Below are positions 25,161 to 32,862 of a stretch of DNA of 64,000 nucleotides, one piece after another; positions within the stretch are counted from its first letter, which is position 1; the number at the start of each line of letters is the position of its first letter. The DNA comes from Amycolatopsis xylanica (GTDB lineage Bacteria; Actinomycetota; Actinomycetes; Mycobacteriales; Pseudonocardiaceae). The translations under genes were made by a program, and so were the position numbers. The stretch is from the NCBI RefSeq assembly GCF_900107045.1, contig NZ_FNON01000016.1:49137-113136 (forward strand). Direction: 5' to 3'. A model generated the notes under the pieces. The model worked only from the letters and a program-made list of their open reading frames with translations. It was not told the DNA's origin and ran no database searches.

Positions 25161-26045
25161 CAGCAGCACGAGCACACCCGCCGCCAGCATCCCGGTCAGC
25201 ACCCACACGCCGGTCATCACGTCCGGCGCGTCCGGCGCGCCCTGCAGCAGGCTCCGCAGGCCCTCGGCCGAGAACCGGAACGGCGTCCACGACCACAGCA
25301 GCGTGCGGTAGGCCGGGTTCAGCAGCTCCGGGACCTGACCGGCGACGGCGGGCGCGACCAGGTACAGCGGGCCGAGGATCGCCATCGCGCGGATGCCCAG
25401 CAGCCGCAGCAGGCCCGCCTGCAGCGCCGCGAACGCCGTCGCGGCAAGGAAAACGAAGCCGAGCACGTCCCAGCCGAGTGGCAGCGACGAGTCCCACAGC
25501 TTCAGGAACCCCGCGAGCACACCGGTCAGCAGGACACCGGAGCCGAGCGCCTGCGCGAACCGCGCACCCGGCCCCGGCCTGCCGCGCAGCGTCAGCAGCG
25601 CACCTGCCGCGAGCGCGCCGACCCACGCGAGCGCGCTCAACGCCAGCGGCGCCGTGCGGCCCGCCGCACTGGCCGGATGCAGCGTTTCCACCTTGACCGC
25701 GCCGGTCAACGCCTGCGCCGCGCCGGTCAGCGCCTGCTGCGCGACCTGCGCGCCCGACGGGTTCACCGCGCCGGAGACCATGACGGTCGCCTGGCCGCCA
25801 GTGAGGTCGAGCAGGCCGTAGACCTCCTTGTCCTCCAGCAGCCGCCGCCCCTCAGGAGGCGTCGTGACGCGCCACGCGAGCGCGTCGCCGCCATGCGCGG
25901 CCAGCTTCTCGGCCATCGGGCCGGTGACGGCCACCGGGACGTGGTCCGGTGCCACGGTCGCCTGGGCACCGAACGTGAGGAACCCCAGCACCACGGCCAC
26001 CAGCGCGCCGGCGAGCGCCGCCGGCAGCGGGAGTCGACCGGTCAT
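25098..26045 (-). CDS. Multi-pass membrane protein, ABC-2/YhgE-like
   Basis: The 315-residue protein starts at an ATG with GGAGG six bases upstream. One N-terminal transmembrane helix is followed by an extracytoplasmic domain of about 100 residues (VPVAVTGPMAEKLAAH..., KEVYGLLDLTGGQATVMVSG) and then five or six helices in the C-terminal half. This is the layout of short YhgE/Pip-related ABC-2-type permeases found next to TetR regulators. No ATPase gene is adjacent. A 22-bp near-palindrome lies just upstream. The C-terminus overlaps the UPF0047 gene by 63 bp. Confidence 0.72.
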   Translation of the reverse strand: MTGRLPLPAALAGALVAVVLGFLTFGAQATVAPDHVPVAVTGPMAEKLAAHGGDALAWRVTTPPEGRRLLEDKEVYGLLDLTGGQATVMVSGAVNPSGAQVAQQALTGAAQALTGAVKVETLHPASAAGRTAPLALSALAWVGALAAGALLTLRGRPGPGARFAQALGSGVLLTGVLAGFLKLWDSSLPLGWDVLGFVFLAATAFAALQAGLLRLLGIRAMAILGPLYLVAPAVAGQVPELLNPAYRTLLWSWTPFRFSAEGLRSLLQGAPDAPDVMTGVWVLTGMLAAGVLVLLLPGKQAEPHAAHGVVEVGVH

Positions 26046-26065
26046 CGCAGCCTCCATTTATTCGT

Positions 26066-26087
26066 CGCTTGATGAATTAATCGAGCG
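26066..26087. promoter_or_regulatory. 22-bp near-palindrome, putative operator
   Basis: CGCTTGATGAATTAATCGAG plus CG matches its own reverse complement at 18 of 22 positions. It is markedly AT-rich for this genome and lies between the divergent membrane-protein and HAD genes, 20 bp before the membrane-protein start. TetR-type repressors bind such sites; no TetR gene is adjacent. Confidence 0.5.
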
Positions 26088-26156
26088 CAACAGTAGCCCG
26101 CGCGCACCATGAAATCAACACACGTTGAATAAGAGCGGCCGGGTAACGTCGGTCAC

Positions 26157-26864
26157 GTGATTACTCCGCACCGGCTGGTGCTCTGGGACATCGATCAGAC
26201 GCTCGTCGACCTCAGCGGCGTCGGCGCGCAGTGGTACCGGACCGCGCTGTCCGCGGCGACCGGCGTCGAACTGCGGGAACAGCCGTACTTCGCTGGCCAG
26301 ACCGAACGGGCCATCACCACCGACATCCTCACCCGGCACGGCATCGACGTGACCGAGGACACGATCGCCAAAATGTGGGCCTCGCTGATCGACATCTCGG
26401 AGCGCGCACTGCCGACGCTGACCCAGCTCGGCCGCGCGCTCCCCGGCGCGGCGGCCGCACTGTCCACTGTGGCCGGTCTGGGCGGGATCGTGCAGTCGCT
26501 GGTCACCGGGAACCTGCCGGAGATCTCGCGGCACAAGCTGTCCGCGTTCGGCCTGCACGCGCACGTCGACTTCGAAATCGGTGGCTACGGCTCACTTTCC
26601 GCGCATCGGCCCGATCTCGTGCCGCACGCGGTCGCGGCGGCGAGCGCCAAGCACGGCATCGAGTTCGCGTACTCGTCGGTGGTCGTCGTCGGCGACACCC
26701 CGAACGACGTGGCGGCCGCGCTGGACCACGGCGCGGTGGCCGTCGCGGTCGCGACGGGAAAGTACACGGCGGACGAACTGCGCGATGCGGGCGCCCACAC
26801 CGTGTTGGTTGATCTCGCGGACACGAACGCGGTTCACAGCGCGCTGCTCGGCACGGTGGTTTGA
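26157..26864 (+). CDS. HAD-superfamily hydrolase
   Basis: The 235-residue haloacid dehalogenase-like phosphatase has the Asp nucleophile motif WDIDQTLVD at 10-18, motif II Thr in LVTGNLPEI, and the metal-binding GDTPNDVAAA near 180. A helical cap between motifs I and II makes it a subfamily I phosphoglycolate phosphatase-like enzyme. Substrate unknown. The GTG at 26157 is the best start. It is divergent from the membrane-protein gene and followed 19 bp later by the first of three related anchored proteins. Confidence 0.85.
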   Translation: MITPHRLVLWDIDQTLVDLSGVGAQWYRTALSAATGVELREQPYFAGQTERAITTDILTRHGIDVTEDTIAKMWASLIDISERALPTLTQLGRALPGAAAALSTVAGLGGIVQSLVTGNLPEISRHKLSAFGLHAHVDFEIGGYGSLSAHRPDLVPHAVAAASAKHGIEFAYSSVVVVGDTPNDVAAALDHGAVAVAVATGKYTADELRDAGAHTVLVDLADTNAVHSALLGTVV

Positions 26865-26883
26865 GCCGGTTTAAGCTGCCCGC

Positions 26884-27783
26884 ATGTCGAACCCAGGGGG
26901 CCAGGGCTGGCCGAATCAGCCCCAGCAGCCCTACGAGCAGGGCTTTCCGCAAGCGTACGACCAGCAGTACCAACAGCCGTTCGGCCAGACGCAGCAGTAC
27001 CAGCTCGAGTCGCCGCAGGGTTTCGGCGGCTACCCGCCGCCGGAGCCGCCCAAGAAGAAGACCGGGCTCTGGATCGCCGCCGTCGCGCTGGTCATCGTCA
27101 TCGCGGTGGGCATCACCTTGCTGTTCGTGTTGACCAGCAAGGACGAGCAGCAGGCCGCGCCGCCGCCCCCGACGTCGGCGCCCGCGCCGTCCTCGCCGTC
27201 CGCGAGCGGTGTGCCGGAGGACAACAAGACCGAGTCGACCACGCCTGGCTGGCAGGGCCTCAAGTCCATTAAGGACGGAGCGGCCTACGACATCCCCTCG
27301 GGCTTCGACACCAAGCCCGGCCGCACCGCCGGGTACGACGACGGCCCGACCAAGGTCGTCATGCACGAGTCGATGGTCTACAAAGCGGGCGCCTGCCCCG
27401 AATCGCGGGGCTCCAACCGCGGCAGGCTCGGCTTCGTCACCGTCGACCAGATGGCTCCGGAAGAGGCCGCGATGAAGGCGGCCAAGGCGTGGGCCATCGC
27501 GGGCAGCACCGAGAAGGACACCCAGCCGCCCCAGATCGCCGACCCGCCGGTCAGCCAGCTGCCGATCGCGGGCGGCACGATCCAGGCCAGCAGCGCGACG
27601 GTCACGTTCACCTCGCCCGAATCGGAGGAGTGCCGCGCGCCGAACGTGCTGGTGGTCTCGGCCGCGTTCAAGAACGGCGACAAGACCACGTGCTTCCTGA
27701 TCACCGTCGACCAGGGCACGCCCGACTCGCTGCCCGCCGAGGACGCCAAGAAGATCGTCGCGAGCCTGAGGCCGCTGAAGTGA
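26884..27783 (+). CDS. Membrane-anchored protein, paralogue 1 of 3
   Basis: The 299-residue protein has a Gln/Gly/Pro/Tyr-rich cytoplasmic N-terminus (about 1-55), one transmembrane helix (WIAAVALVIVIAVGITLLFVL, about 61-83), a Pro/Ser linker and an extracytoplasmic domain beginning TPGWQGLKSIKDGAAYDIPSG near 122, with paired Cys. The same arrangement and the W....YD(V/I)P core recur in the two genes that follow. I do not know a function. Cell-surface proteins with such tails are common in actinobacteria. The stop overlaps the GTG of the next gene. Confidence 0.78.
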   Translation: MSNPGGQGWPNQPQQPYEQGFPQAYDQQYQQPFGQTQQYQLESPQGFGGYPPPEPPKKKTGLWIAAVALVIVIAVGITLLFVLTSKDEQQAAPPPPTSAPAPSSPSASGVPEDNKTESTTPGWQGLKSIKDGAAYDIPSGFDTKPGRTAGYDDGPTKVVMHESMVYKAGACPESRGSNRGRLGFVTVDQMAPEEAAMKAAKAWAIAGSTEKDTQPPQIADPPVSQLPIAGGTIQASSATVTFTSPESEECRAPNVLVVSAAFKNGDKTTCFLITVDQGTPDSLPAEDAKKIVASLRPLK

Positions 27784-28649
27784 CCGCCTGGCCGCCCGAG
27801 GAGCCGTTGTGCTTCGTCGACCCGCTCACCGGGCGGCCGCTGCCCCCTGCCCCGGACACGGAACCGTTGCCGGTGGCGCCGCCGGTCGAGATCCCGGCGC
27901 CGTACCGCCCGATACTCGACAACCCGTTGCGCGTGGGGCTTTCCGTCGCGGGCGGGCTCACGATGCTGTCGTTCTTGCTGGTCGTGGTCATGCTCGGCGG
28001 GTCAACCCAGCAGGCCGCTCCCCCGCCGCGCCCGGTGCCAGCCGAACCGGCGCGGCCGCAGGTGGTGCCGTCGATCATCGGCTGGCGGCCCGTGACGGCC
28101 GAGGACAACCCGTTCGTCTACGACGTGCCGCCGGACTGGGCCGTCGAGGACGCGGGCATGGTGCTCGCGCTGGAGGACCCGAACGGCAACCCGCTCTCGC
28201 TGCACGGCGTCGCGCACTATCAGAACGGCTTCTGCGCCGAGCAGGACATCTCGTCGCGGGCGCAGACCGGGTTCAGCACGATCGGCAGCGACGAGGTCCG
28301 CAGCCCGCGTGACGCCGCGCGCGAGTCGGCTCTGCAATGGGCGGACGCCGCGTTCAGCTCGTCGGACGGGATGCTCCGGCCCGAGGTGACGCTCTCGGAT
28401 CCGCGCTCCGTGCGCGTGTTCGCGAGTTCGGTCGAGGCCACGGAGATCACCGCGACCATCCACCCGGCGGAACCTTCCCCTTGTGGCGCGCCGAGCGCGA
28501 CCATCACGGCGGTCGCGCTGCCGCTGGCCACCGACCCCGCGTCCGGGCACTATTCGGTGCACATGATCCTGGCCGACCAAGAGGTTTCGAACGCGTTGCC
28601 GCACGCCGTCTCGGACGAGATCATCTCGACGATCCGGCCGACTACCTAG
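27780..28649 (+). CDS. Membrane-anchored protein, paralogue 2 of 3
   Basis: The 289-residue protein starts at a GTG overlapping the preceding stop (GTGA). A short Pro-rich N-terminus contains a CFVDPLTGRPLPP motif, followed by one transmembrane helix (about 60-80), a linker, and the same outer domain (IIGWRPVTAEDNPFVYDVPP near 99). Cys residues in the outer domain may form a disulfide. It is co-transcribed with paralogue 1 and its 3' end overlaps the convergent paralogue 3 by 8 bp. Confidence 0.78.
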   Translation: MTAWPPEEPLCFVDPLTGRPLPPAPDTEPLPVAPPVEIPAPYRPILDNPLRVGLSVAGGLTMLSFLLVVVMLGGSTQQAAPPPRPVPAEPARPQVVPSIIGWRPVTAEDNPFVYDVPPDWAVEDAGMVLALEDPNGNPLSLHGVAHYQNGFCAEQDISSRAQTGFSTIGSDEVRSPRDAARESALQWADAAFSSSDGMLRPEVTLSDPRSVRVFASSVEATEITATIHPAEPSPCGAPSATITAVALPLATDPASGHYSVHMILADQEVSNALPHAVSDEIISTIRPTT

Positions 28650-29382
28650 GCGGGACCGTGGTGGTGCGGTTCGACGGCGGCACCCAGCGGTAGCTCTTGA
28701 GGATCTGCAGCGCCTGCTCACGGCTCACGGTGTCGTCCGAGTAGACGGCCATGACCGCGCACTTCGGGTTCCCGTTCTCACCCGAGGCGATCGAGATCGC
28801 GCCGACGTAGGCCTTGGCCGGTTCGCACTCGCCCGGCTCGGGCGTCACCTCGATCATCGTGATGACACCTGTCCGGGTTTTGCCGTGCTCGAAGGGAATC
28901 TGGGTCTCCTGCGAGGGCTCGATCTCGAGTTTCGCGTTGCCGTACACGTGCTTGGCGAGTTCGGTGGCGATCTTCACCGAGGCGTCCGGCGCCTTGGAGG
29001 TGGCGACGCCGGTGCCGCCGCGCGGACGGTCACGGTCGCTCTCGCAGTAACCCTTGCCGTGGAAGGCGGGACGGGCGAGCCGCAGCACCGGGCCGCGGCC
29101 GTCGGCCTGCCAGTTGCGCATGGTCTCCGGCTTGGGCGTCCAGTCCGGCGGGACGTCGTAGGCGTACGAGCCGTCGCGCCCGGCGACCGACTGCCAGCCG
29201 GGCACCACGGCGGGCACGACGACGGACGGCGGGCGCGAGTACGGGACCCGGGCGTTGCGCGACTCGGTGTGCGTGGTTTCGCTCGGCGAAAACAGGCGAA
29301 ACCCGACGTATCCGACAGCGCCGAGCAGAATGACGGCGGCGAGAAGCAGCGAGATCTTCAGCCGCTTCCCGCCCACCGTCAT
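28642..29382 (-). CDS. Membrane-anchored protein, paralogue 3 of 3
   Basis: The 246-residue protein starts at an ATG with AGGAGG directly before it. An N-terminal transmembrane helix (about 9-28) is followed by a short linker and the shared outer domain (VPGWQSVAGRDGSYAYDVPP near 61), with several Cys and a basic tail. It lacks the long cytoplasmic N-terminus of paralogue 1. It faces the other two genes and sits 5 bp from the end of proS on the same strand. Confidence 0.78.
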   Translation of the reverse strand: MTVGGKRLKISLLLAAVILLGAVGYVGFRLFSPSETTHTESRNARVPYSRPPSVVVPAVVPGWQSVAGRDGSYAYDVPPDWTPKPETMRNWQADGRGPVLRLARPAFHGKGYCESDRDRPRGGTGVATSKAPDASVKIATELAKHVYGNAKLEIEPSQETQIPFEHGKTRTGVITMIEVTPEPGECEPAKAYVGAISIASGENGNPKCAVMAVYSDDTVSREQALQILKSYRWVPPSNRTTTVPPR

Positions 29383-29387
29383 TCCTC

Positions 29388-31136
29388 CTAGTGTCCGGTC
29401 ACCTTGACCAGGTGCTCGACGACGCTGTCGACCGCGATCTCCTCGCGGTCGCCGGTGCGCCGGTCCTTGACCTCGACCACGCCGTTGGCCAGCCCGCGGC
29501 CGACCACCAGGATGGTCGGCACGCCGACGAGCTCGGCGTCGGCGAACTTGACGCCAGGGGTCGCCTTGCGGTCGTCCAGGATGACCTCGACCCCGGCGGC
29601 GTCCAGCTCGGCGGCGATCTTCTCGGCGCCCGCCGCGATCGTCTCGTCCTTGCCCGCGATGACGATGTGCACGTCGGCGGGCGCGACCTCGCGGGGCCAG
29701 ATCAGGCCGATGTCATCGTGATTCTGCTCGGCGAGCACGCCGACCAGCCGCGAGACGCCGACACCGTACGAGCCCATGGTGATGCGGATGGGCTTGGAGT
29801 CGGGGCCGAGCGCGTCGAGCTCGAACGCGTCCGCGTACTTGCGGCCGAGCTGGAAGATGTGCCCGATCTCGATGCCGCGCGCGGCGACCAGCGTGCCCTG
29901 GCCGTCCGGCGAGGCGTCGCCCTCGCGGACCTCGGCGGCCTCGATCGTGCCGTCGGCGACGAAGTCACGGCCGGCGAGCAGGTCGACGACGTGGTGGTCC
30001 TTCTCGTCGGCGCCGGTCACCCAGGCGGTGCCGTCGACGACGCGGGGGTCGACGAGGTAGCGCACGCCGTTGTCCTTGAGCGCCTTCGGGCCGATGTACC
30101 CCTTGACCAGGAAGGGGTTCTTGGCGAAGTCGGCCTCTTCGAGCAGCTCGAACTCGGCGGGCTCCAGCGCGGCCTCGAGGCGCTTGGCGTCGACCTCGCG
30201 GTCGCCGGGGAGCCCGATGGCGAGCAGCTCCCACTCCTTCGCACCCGGCTTGCGGGTCTTGACCAGCACGTTCTTGAGCGTGTCCGCCGCGGTGAAGGTG
30301 CGCCCGAGGCCGGCCTCGTTCAGGAAGTTGACCAGGCTTTCGATGGTCGGCGTGTTGGGCGTGTGGTGGACCTTCGCCTCGGGACGGCCCTCGATCGGCT
30401 GCGCGGCGGGCGCGGGCGTGGTGACCGCCTCGACGTTGGCCGCGTAGCCCGACTCGGTGCTGCGGACGTAGGTGTCCTCACCCGTTTCGGCGACCGCGAG
30501 GAACTCCTCGGAGGCCGAGCCGCCCATCGCGCCGGAGGTCGCCTTGACGACCACGTACTCGATGCCGAGCCGGTCGAACAGCTTGGTGTAGGCCTCGCGG
30601 TGCGCCTGGTACGAGGTCTCCAGCCCGGCGTCGTCGAGGTCGAAGGAGTACGAGTCCTTCATGACGAACTCGCGCCCGCGCAGGATGCCCGCGCGGGGGC
30701 GCGCCTCGTCGCGGTACTTGGTCTGGATTTGGTACAGGACGACCGGGTAGTCCTTGTACGAGCTGTATTCACCCTTCACGGTGAGCGCGAACAGCTCTTC
30801 GTGTGTCGGGCCGAGCAGGTAGTCGCCGCCCTTGCGGTCCTTGAGGCGGAAGAGGCTGTCGCCGTACTCGGTCCAGCGGCCGGTGGCCTCGTAGGGCTCC
30901 TTCGGCAGCAGCGCGGGGAACTGGATCTCCTGCGCGCCGATCGCGTTCATCTCGTCGCGCACGACGTTCTCGATCTTGCGCAGCACCCGCAGGCCCAGCG
31001 GCAGCCAGGAGTATCCGCCCGGTGCGACTCGGCGGACATAGCCGGCGCGCACCAGCAGCCGGTGGCTCGGCACTTCGGCGTCCGCCGGATCCTCGCGCAG
31101 TGTGCGAAGGAACAACGACGACATCCTGGTGATCAC
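29388..31136 (-). CDS. proS: Prolyl-tRNA synthetase
   Basis: The 582-residue class II enzyme is of the bacterial type. I start it at the GTG at 31136, reading as MITRMSSLFLRTL with AGGAG about nine bases upstream; this matches the N-terminus recalled for mycobacterial ProS. Motif 2 (YRDEARPRAGILRGREFVMKD) and motif 3 (GSYGVGVSRLVG) are intact. The insertion between them (about 225-400) is the YbaK-like editing domain that removes Ala-tRNA(Pro). The C-terminal anticodon-binding domain follows. It charges tRNA(Pro) in the cytoplasm and is essential. Confidence 0.95.
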   Translation of the reverse strand: MITRMSSLFLRTLREDPADAEVPSHRLLVRAGYVRRVAPGGYSWLPLGLRVLRKIENVVRDEMNAIGAQEIQFPALLPKEPYEATGRWTEYGDSLFRLKDRKGGDYLLGPTHEELFALTVKGEYSSYKDYPVVLYQIQTKYRDEARPRAGILRGREFVMKDSYSFDLDDAGLETSYQAHREAYTKLFDRLGIEYVVVKATSGAMGGSASEEFLAVAETGEDTYVRSTESGYAANVEAVTTPAPAAQPIEGRPEAKVHHTPNTPTIESLVNFLNEAGLGRTFTAADTLKNVLVKTRKPGAKEWELLAIGLPGDREVDAKRLEAALEPAEFELLEEADFAKNPFLVKGYIGPKALKDNGVRYLVDPRVVDGTAWVTGADEKDHHVVDLLAGRDFVADGTIEAAEVREGDASPDGQGTLVAARGIEIGHIFQLGRKYADAFELDALGPDSKPIRITMGSYGVGVSRLVGVLAEQNHDDIGLIWPREVAPADVHIVIAGKDETIAAGAEKIAAELDAAGVEVILDDRKATPGVKFADAELVGVPTILVVGRGLANGVVEVKDRRTGDREEIAVDSVVEHLVKVTGH

Positions 31137-31254
31137 TTCTGGGCTCCTCGCGGCAAACGGCCGGATATACGTTCTCAGCAGCCTAGTCAAGGGGGGTGGG
31201 GCCGCCTCAACCGGTTATCCGGTTTTGTCGGTGCCCGGGGCTAGCGTGCCGGGT

Positions 31255-31608
31255 ATGACTCTTTCGGTAGGCATGGTCACCATCGACTGCGCGGACCCGC
31301 GCGCGCTCGCCGCGTTCTGGACCGAGGCGCTCGGGCTGGAGGTCAGCCAGGACTTCTTCGGCGAGTACCTGGTCCTGTCCTCGGACGCCAGCCCGGTCGC
31401 CATCGGCATCCAGCGCGTCCCGGAGCCCCGCGCGGGCAAGAACCGGCTCCACCTCGACCTCACCACGGAGGATTCCGATGGCGAGGTCGCGCGCCTGGTC
31501 GCGCTCGGCGCGAAGGAGGTGGGCAAGCATGAGGTACCCGGTTTCGGCTGGACGGTACTGACCGATCCGGAGGGCAACGAGTTCTGCGTCGGCGCCGCTC
31601 ACGCATGA
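31255..31608 (+). CDS. VOC-family (glyoxalase-like) protein
   Basis: The 117-residue protein has the two-module VOC fold: VTIDCADPRALAAFWTEALG at the start and GFGWTVLTDPEGNEFCVG at the end, the latter typical of actinobacterial glyoxalase-like domains. The reaction is unknown; metal ligands are only partly conserved. It is divergent from proS and 7 bp before the 2-hydroxyacid dehydrogenase, so the latter two probably share a transcript. Confidence 0.83.
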   Translation: MTLSVGMVTIDCADPRALAAFWTEALGLEVSQDFFGEYLVLSSDASPVAIGIQRVPEPRAGKNRLHLDLTTEDSDGEVARLVALGAKEVGKHEVPGFGWTVLTDPEGNEFCVGAAHA

Positions 31609-31615
31609 TGATCGG

Positions 31616-32512
31616 GTGACTCGCGTACTCATCCCCTGGCCCGACCTCGACGTGCCCGCCGGTCTCCCGGTCGAGGTGTACGACGGCCGAGGCGACTTCC
31701 CCGCCTCCGCCGGCGACGTCGAGTTCTACGTCCTGCCCTACGACACGTACCCGAAGCCGTTCGAGCTGCTCGGCCGTCTGCCGTCGCTGCGCGCCGTGCA
31801 GTCGCTCTCGGCCGGGGTGGACAAGGTCCGGCCGTTGCTGCCCCCTGGCGTGCAGCTGTGCAACGGGCAGGGTCTGCACGACCTGAGCGTCGCCGAGCAC
31901 GCCATGGCGCTGATCCACGCGTCGCAGCGGGACCTGCCGCGATGGATCCGGCAGCAGGCGGCCGGGGTCTGGTCGCGCGAGCACACCCGCTCGCTCGCGG
32001 ACAGCCGGGTGCTGCTGATCGGGTACGGCGGGATCGGCCAGGCGATCTCGCGGCAGCTGCTGGCGGCCGAGGCCGTGGTGACGCCGGTGGCCTCGTCGGC
32101 GCGCCCGGGGGTGCACGGGATCTCGGAGCTGGCGTCTCTGCTGCCCTCGGCGGACATCGTCGTGCTGATCCTGCCCGACACGGCTTCGACGCGCGGGCTG
32201 CTGGGTGCGGCGGGGCTGGCCTTGCTGCCTGATGACGCGCTGGTCGTGAATGTGGGGCGGGGGTCGGCGGTGGACACCGACGCGTTGGTTGCCGAGGCTT
32301 CGTCGGGGCGGCTGCGGGCCGCGCTGGACGTGATGGATCCGGAGCCGCTGCCGGGTGACCATCCTTTGTGGACGATTCCAGGGGTGATCCTGACGCCGCA
32401 TGTGGCGGGTGGGTCGGCCTCGTTCTACCCGCGGGCCAAGCGGTTGGTCGAGGAGCAGCTGCGGCGGTTCAGCGCCGGGGAACCCTTGCTGCACGTGGTC
32501 AAGGACTCGTGA
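31616..32512 (+). CDS. D-isomer-specific 2-hydroxyacid dehydrogenase
   Basis: The 298-residue NAD-dependent dehydrogenase has the NAD-binding loop LIGYGGIGQAI near 138, catalytic Arg in VNVGRGSAVDTDAL, Glu in ALDVMDPEPLPGDHPLW and His in LTPHVAGGSASF, so the Arg-Glu-His set is complete. It reduces a 2-ketoacid or oxidises a D-2-hydroxyacid; substrate not clear. The GTG start at 31616 follows the VOC gene closely. The last Ser codon and the TGA stop lie inside repeat element B2. Confidence 0.88.
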   Translation: MTRVLIPWPDLDVPAGLPVEVYDGRGDFPASAGDVEFYVLPYDTYPKPFELLGRLPSLRAVQSLSAGVDKVRPLLPPGVQLCNGQGLHDLSVAEHAMALIHASQRDLPRWIRQQAAGVWSREHTRSLADSRVLLIGYGGIGQAISRQLLAAEAVVTPVASSARPGVHGISELASLLPSADIVVLILPDTASTRGLLGAAGLALLPDDALVVNVGRGSAVDTDALVAEASSGRLRAALDVMDPEPLPGDHPLWTIPGVILTPHVAGGSASFYPRAKRLVEEQLRRFSAGEPLLHVVKDS

Positions 32513-32550
32513 GCGTTGCGGGCGGTTAGAACCGCCCGCAACGCGCACGA
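32507..32550. repeat. Hairpin element B2 (variant)
   Basis: 21-bp arms TCGTGAGCGTTGCGGGCGGT... with one mismatch surround AG. It shares the TCGTGAG outer edge and the GGTT-AG-AACC centre with the B family but has a different middle. The stop codon of the dehydrogenase gene is inside the left arm. Confidence 0.85.
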
Positions 32551-32568
32551 CCCCAGTTCCCCCAGCCC

Positions 32569-32619
32569 AGGGGTCGTGAGTGGTACGGCCGGTTCTAACC
32601 GGCAACGCCACTCACGACC
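32569..32619. repeat. Hairpin element B3
   Basis: Outer arms GGTCGTGAGTGG and CCACTCACGACC with core CCGGTTCTAACCGG, in the region between the convergent dehydrogenase and kinase-fold genes. Confidence 0.9.
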
Positions 32620-32675
32620 TGGGCTGGGCGCGCTTACCTCCTGGGCGGGCAGGGGTTCCCTCGCCCAGCTTGGCT

Positions 32676-32797
32676 TGCATGAAGGCTCCCCTCATACAAG
32701 CCGGGCTGTATGAAGGCTCCCTTCATGCCGCTATACGCGATGAAGGCTCCCCTCATACACCCAGACCTGTATGAAGGCTCCCCTCATACAGGCCTGG
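32676..32797. repeat. Cluster of four TGAAGGCTCCC(C/T)TCAT units (family D)
   Basis: Four copies of ATGAAGGCTCCC(C/T)TCAT start near 32679, 32710, 32740 and 32770. Each is a short imperfect palindrome (ATGA...TCAT); the fourth is extended to CCTGTATGA and TCATACAGG arms. All four are in the same direction with spacers of about 14 bp. Confidence 0.85.
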
Positions 32798-32813
32798 GTG
32801 CCGGGCTAGGCAG

Positions 32814-32862
32814 GGGTCGTGAGTGGCGTTGCCGGTTCTAACCGGTCTAAACACTCACGACC
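32814..32862. repeat. Hairpin element B4
   Basis: GGGTCGTGAGTG, core GCCGGTTCTAACCGG and CACTCACGACC. The right arm overlaps the 3' end of the kinase-fold gene and contains its last Ser codon and TGA stop. Confidence 0.9.

Noticed and set aside
32676..32797. A CRISPR array made of the D units
   Set aside because: There are only four imperfect palindromes of about 18 bp with ~14-bp spacers, and no cas genes.
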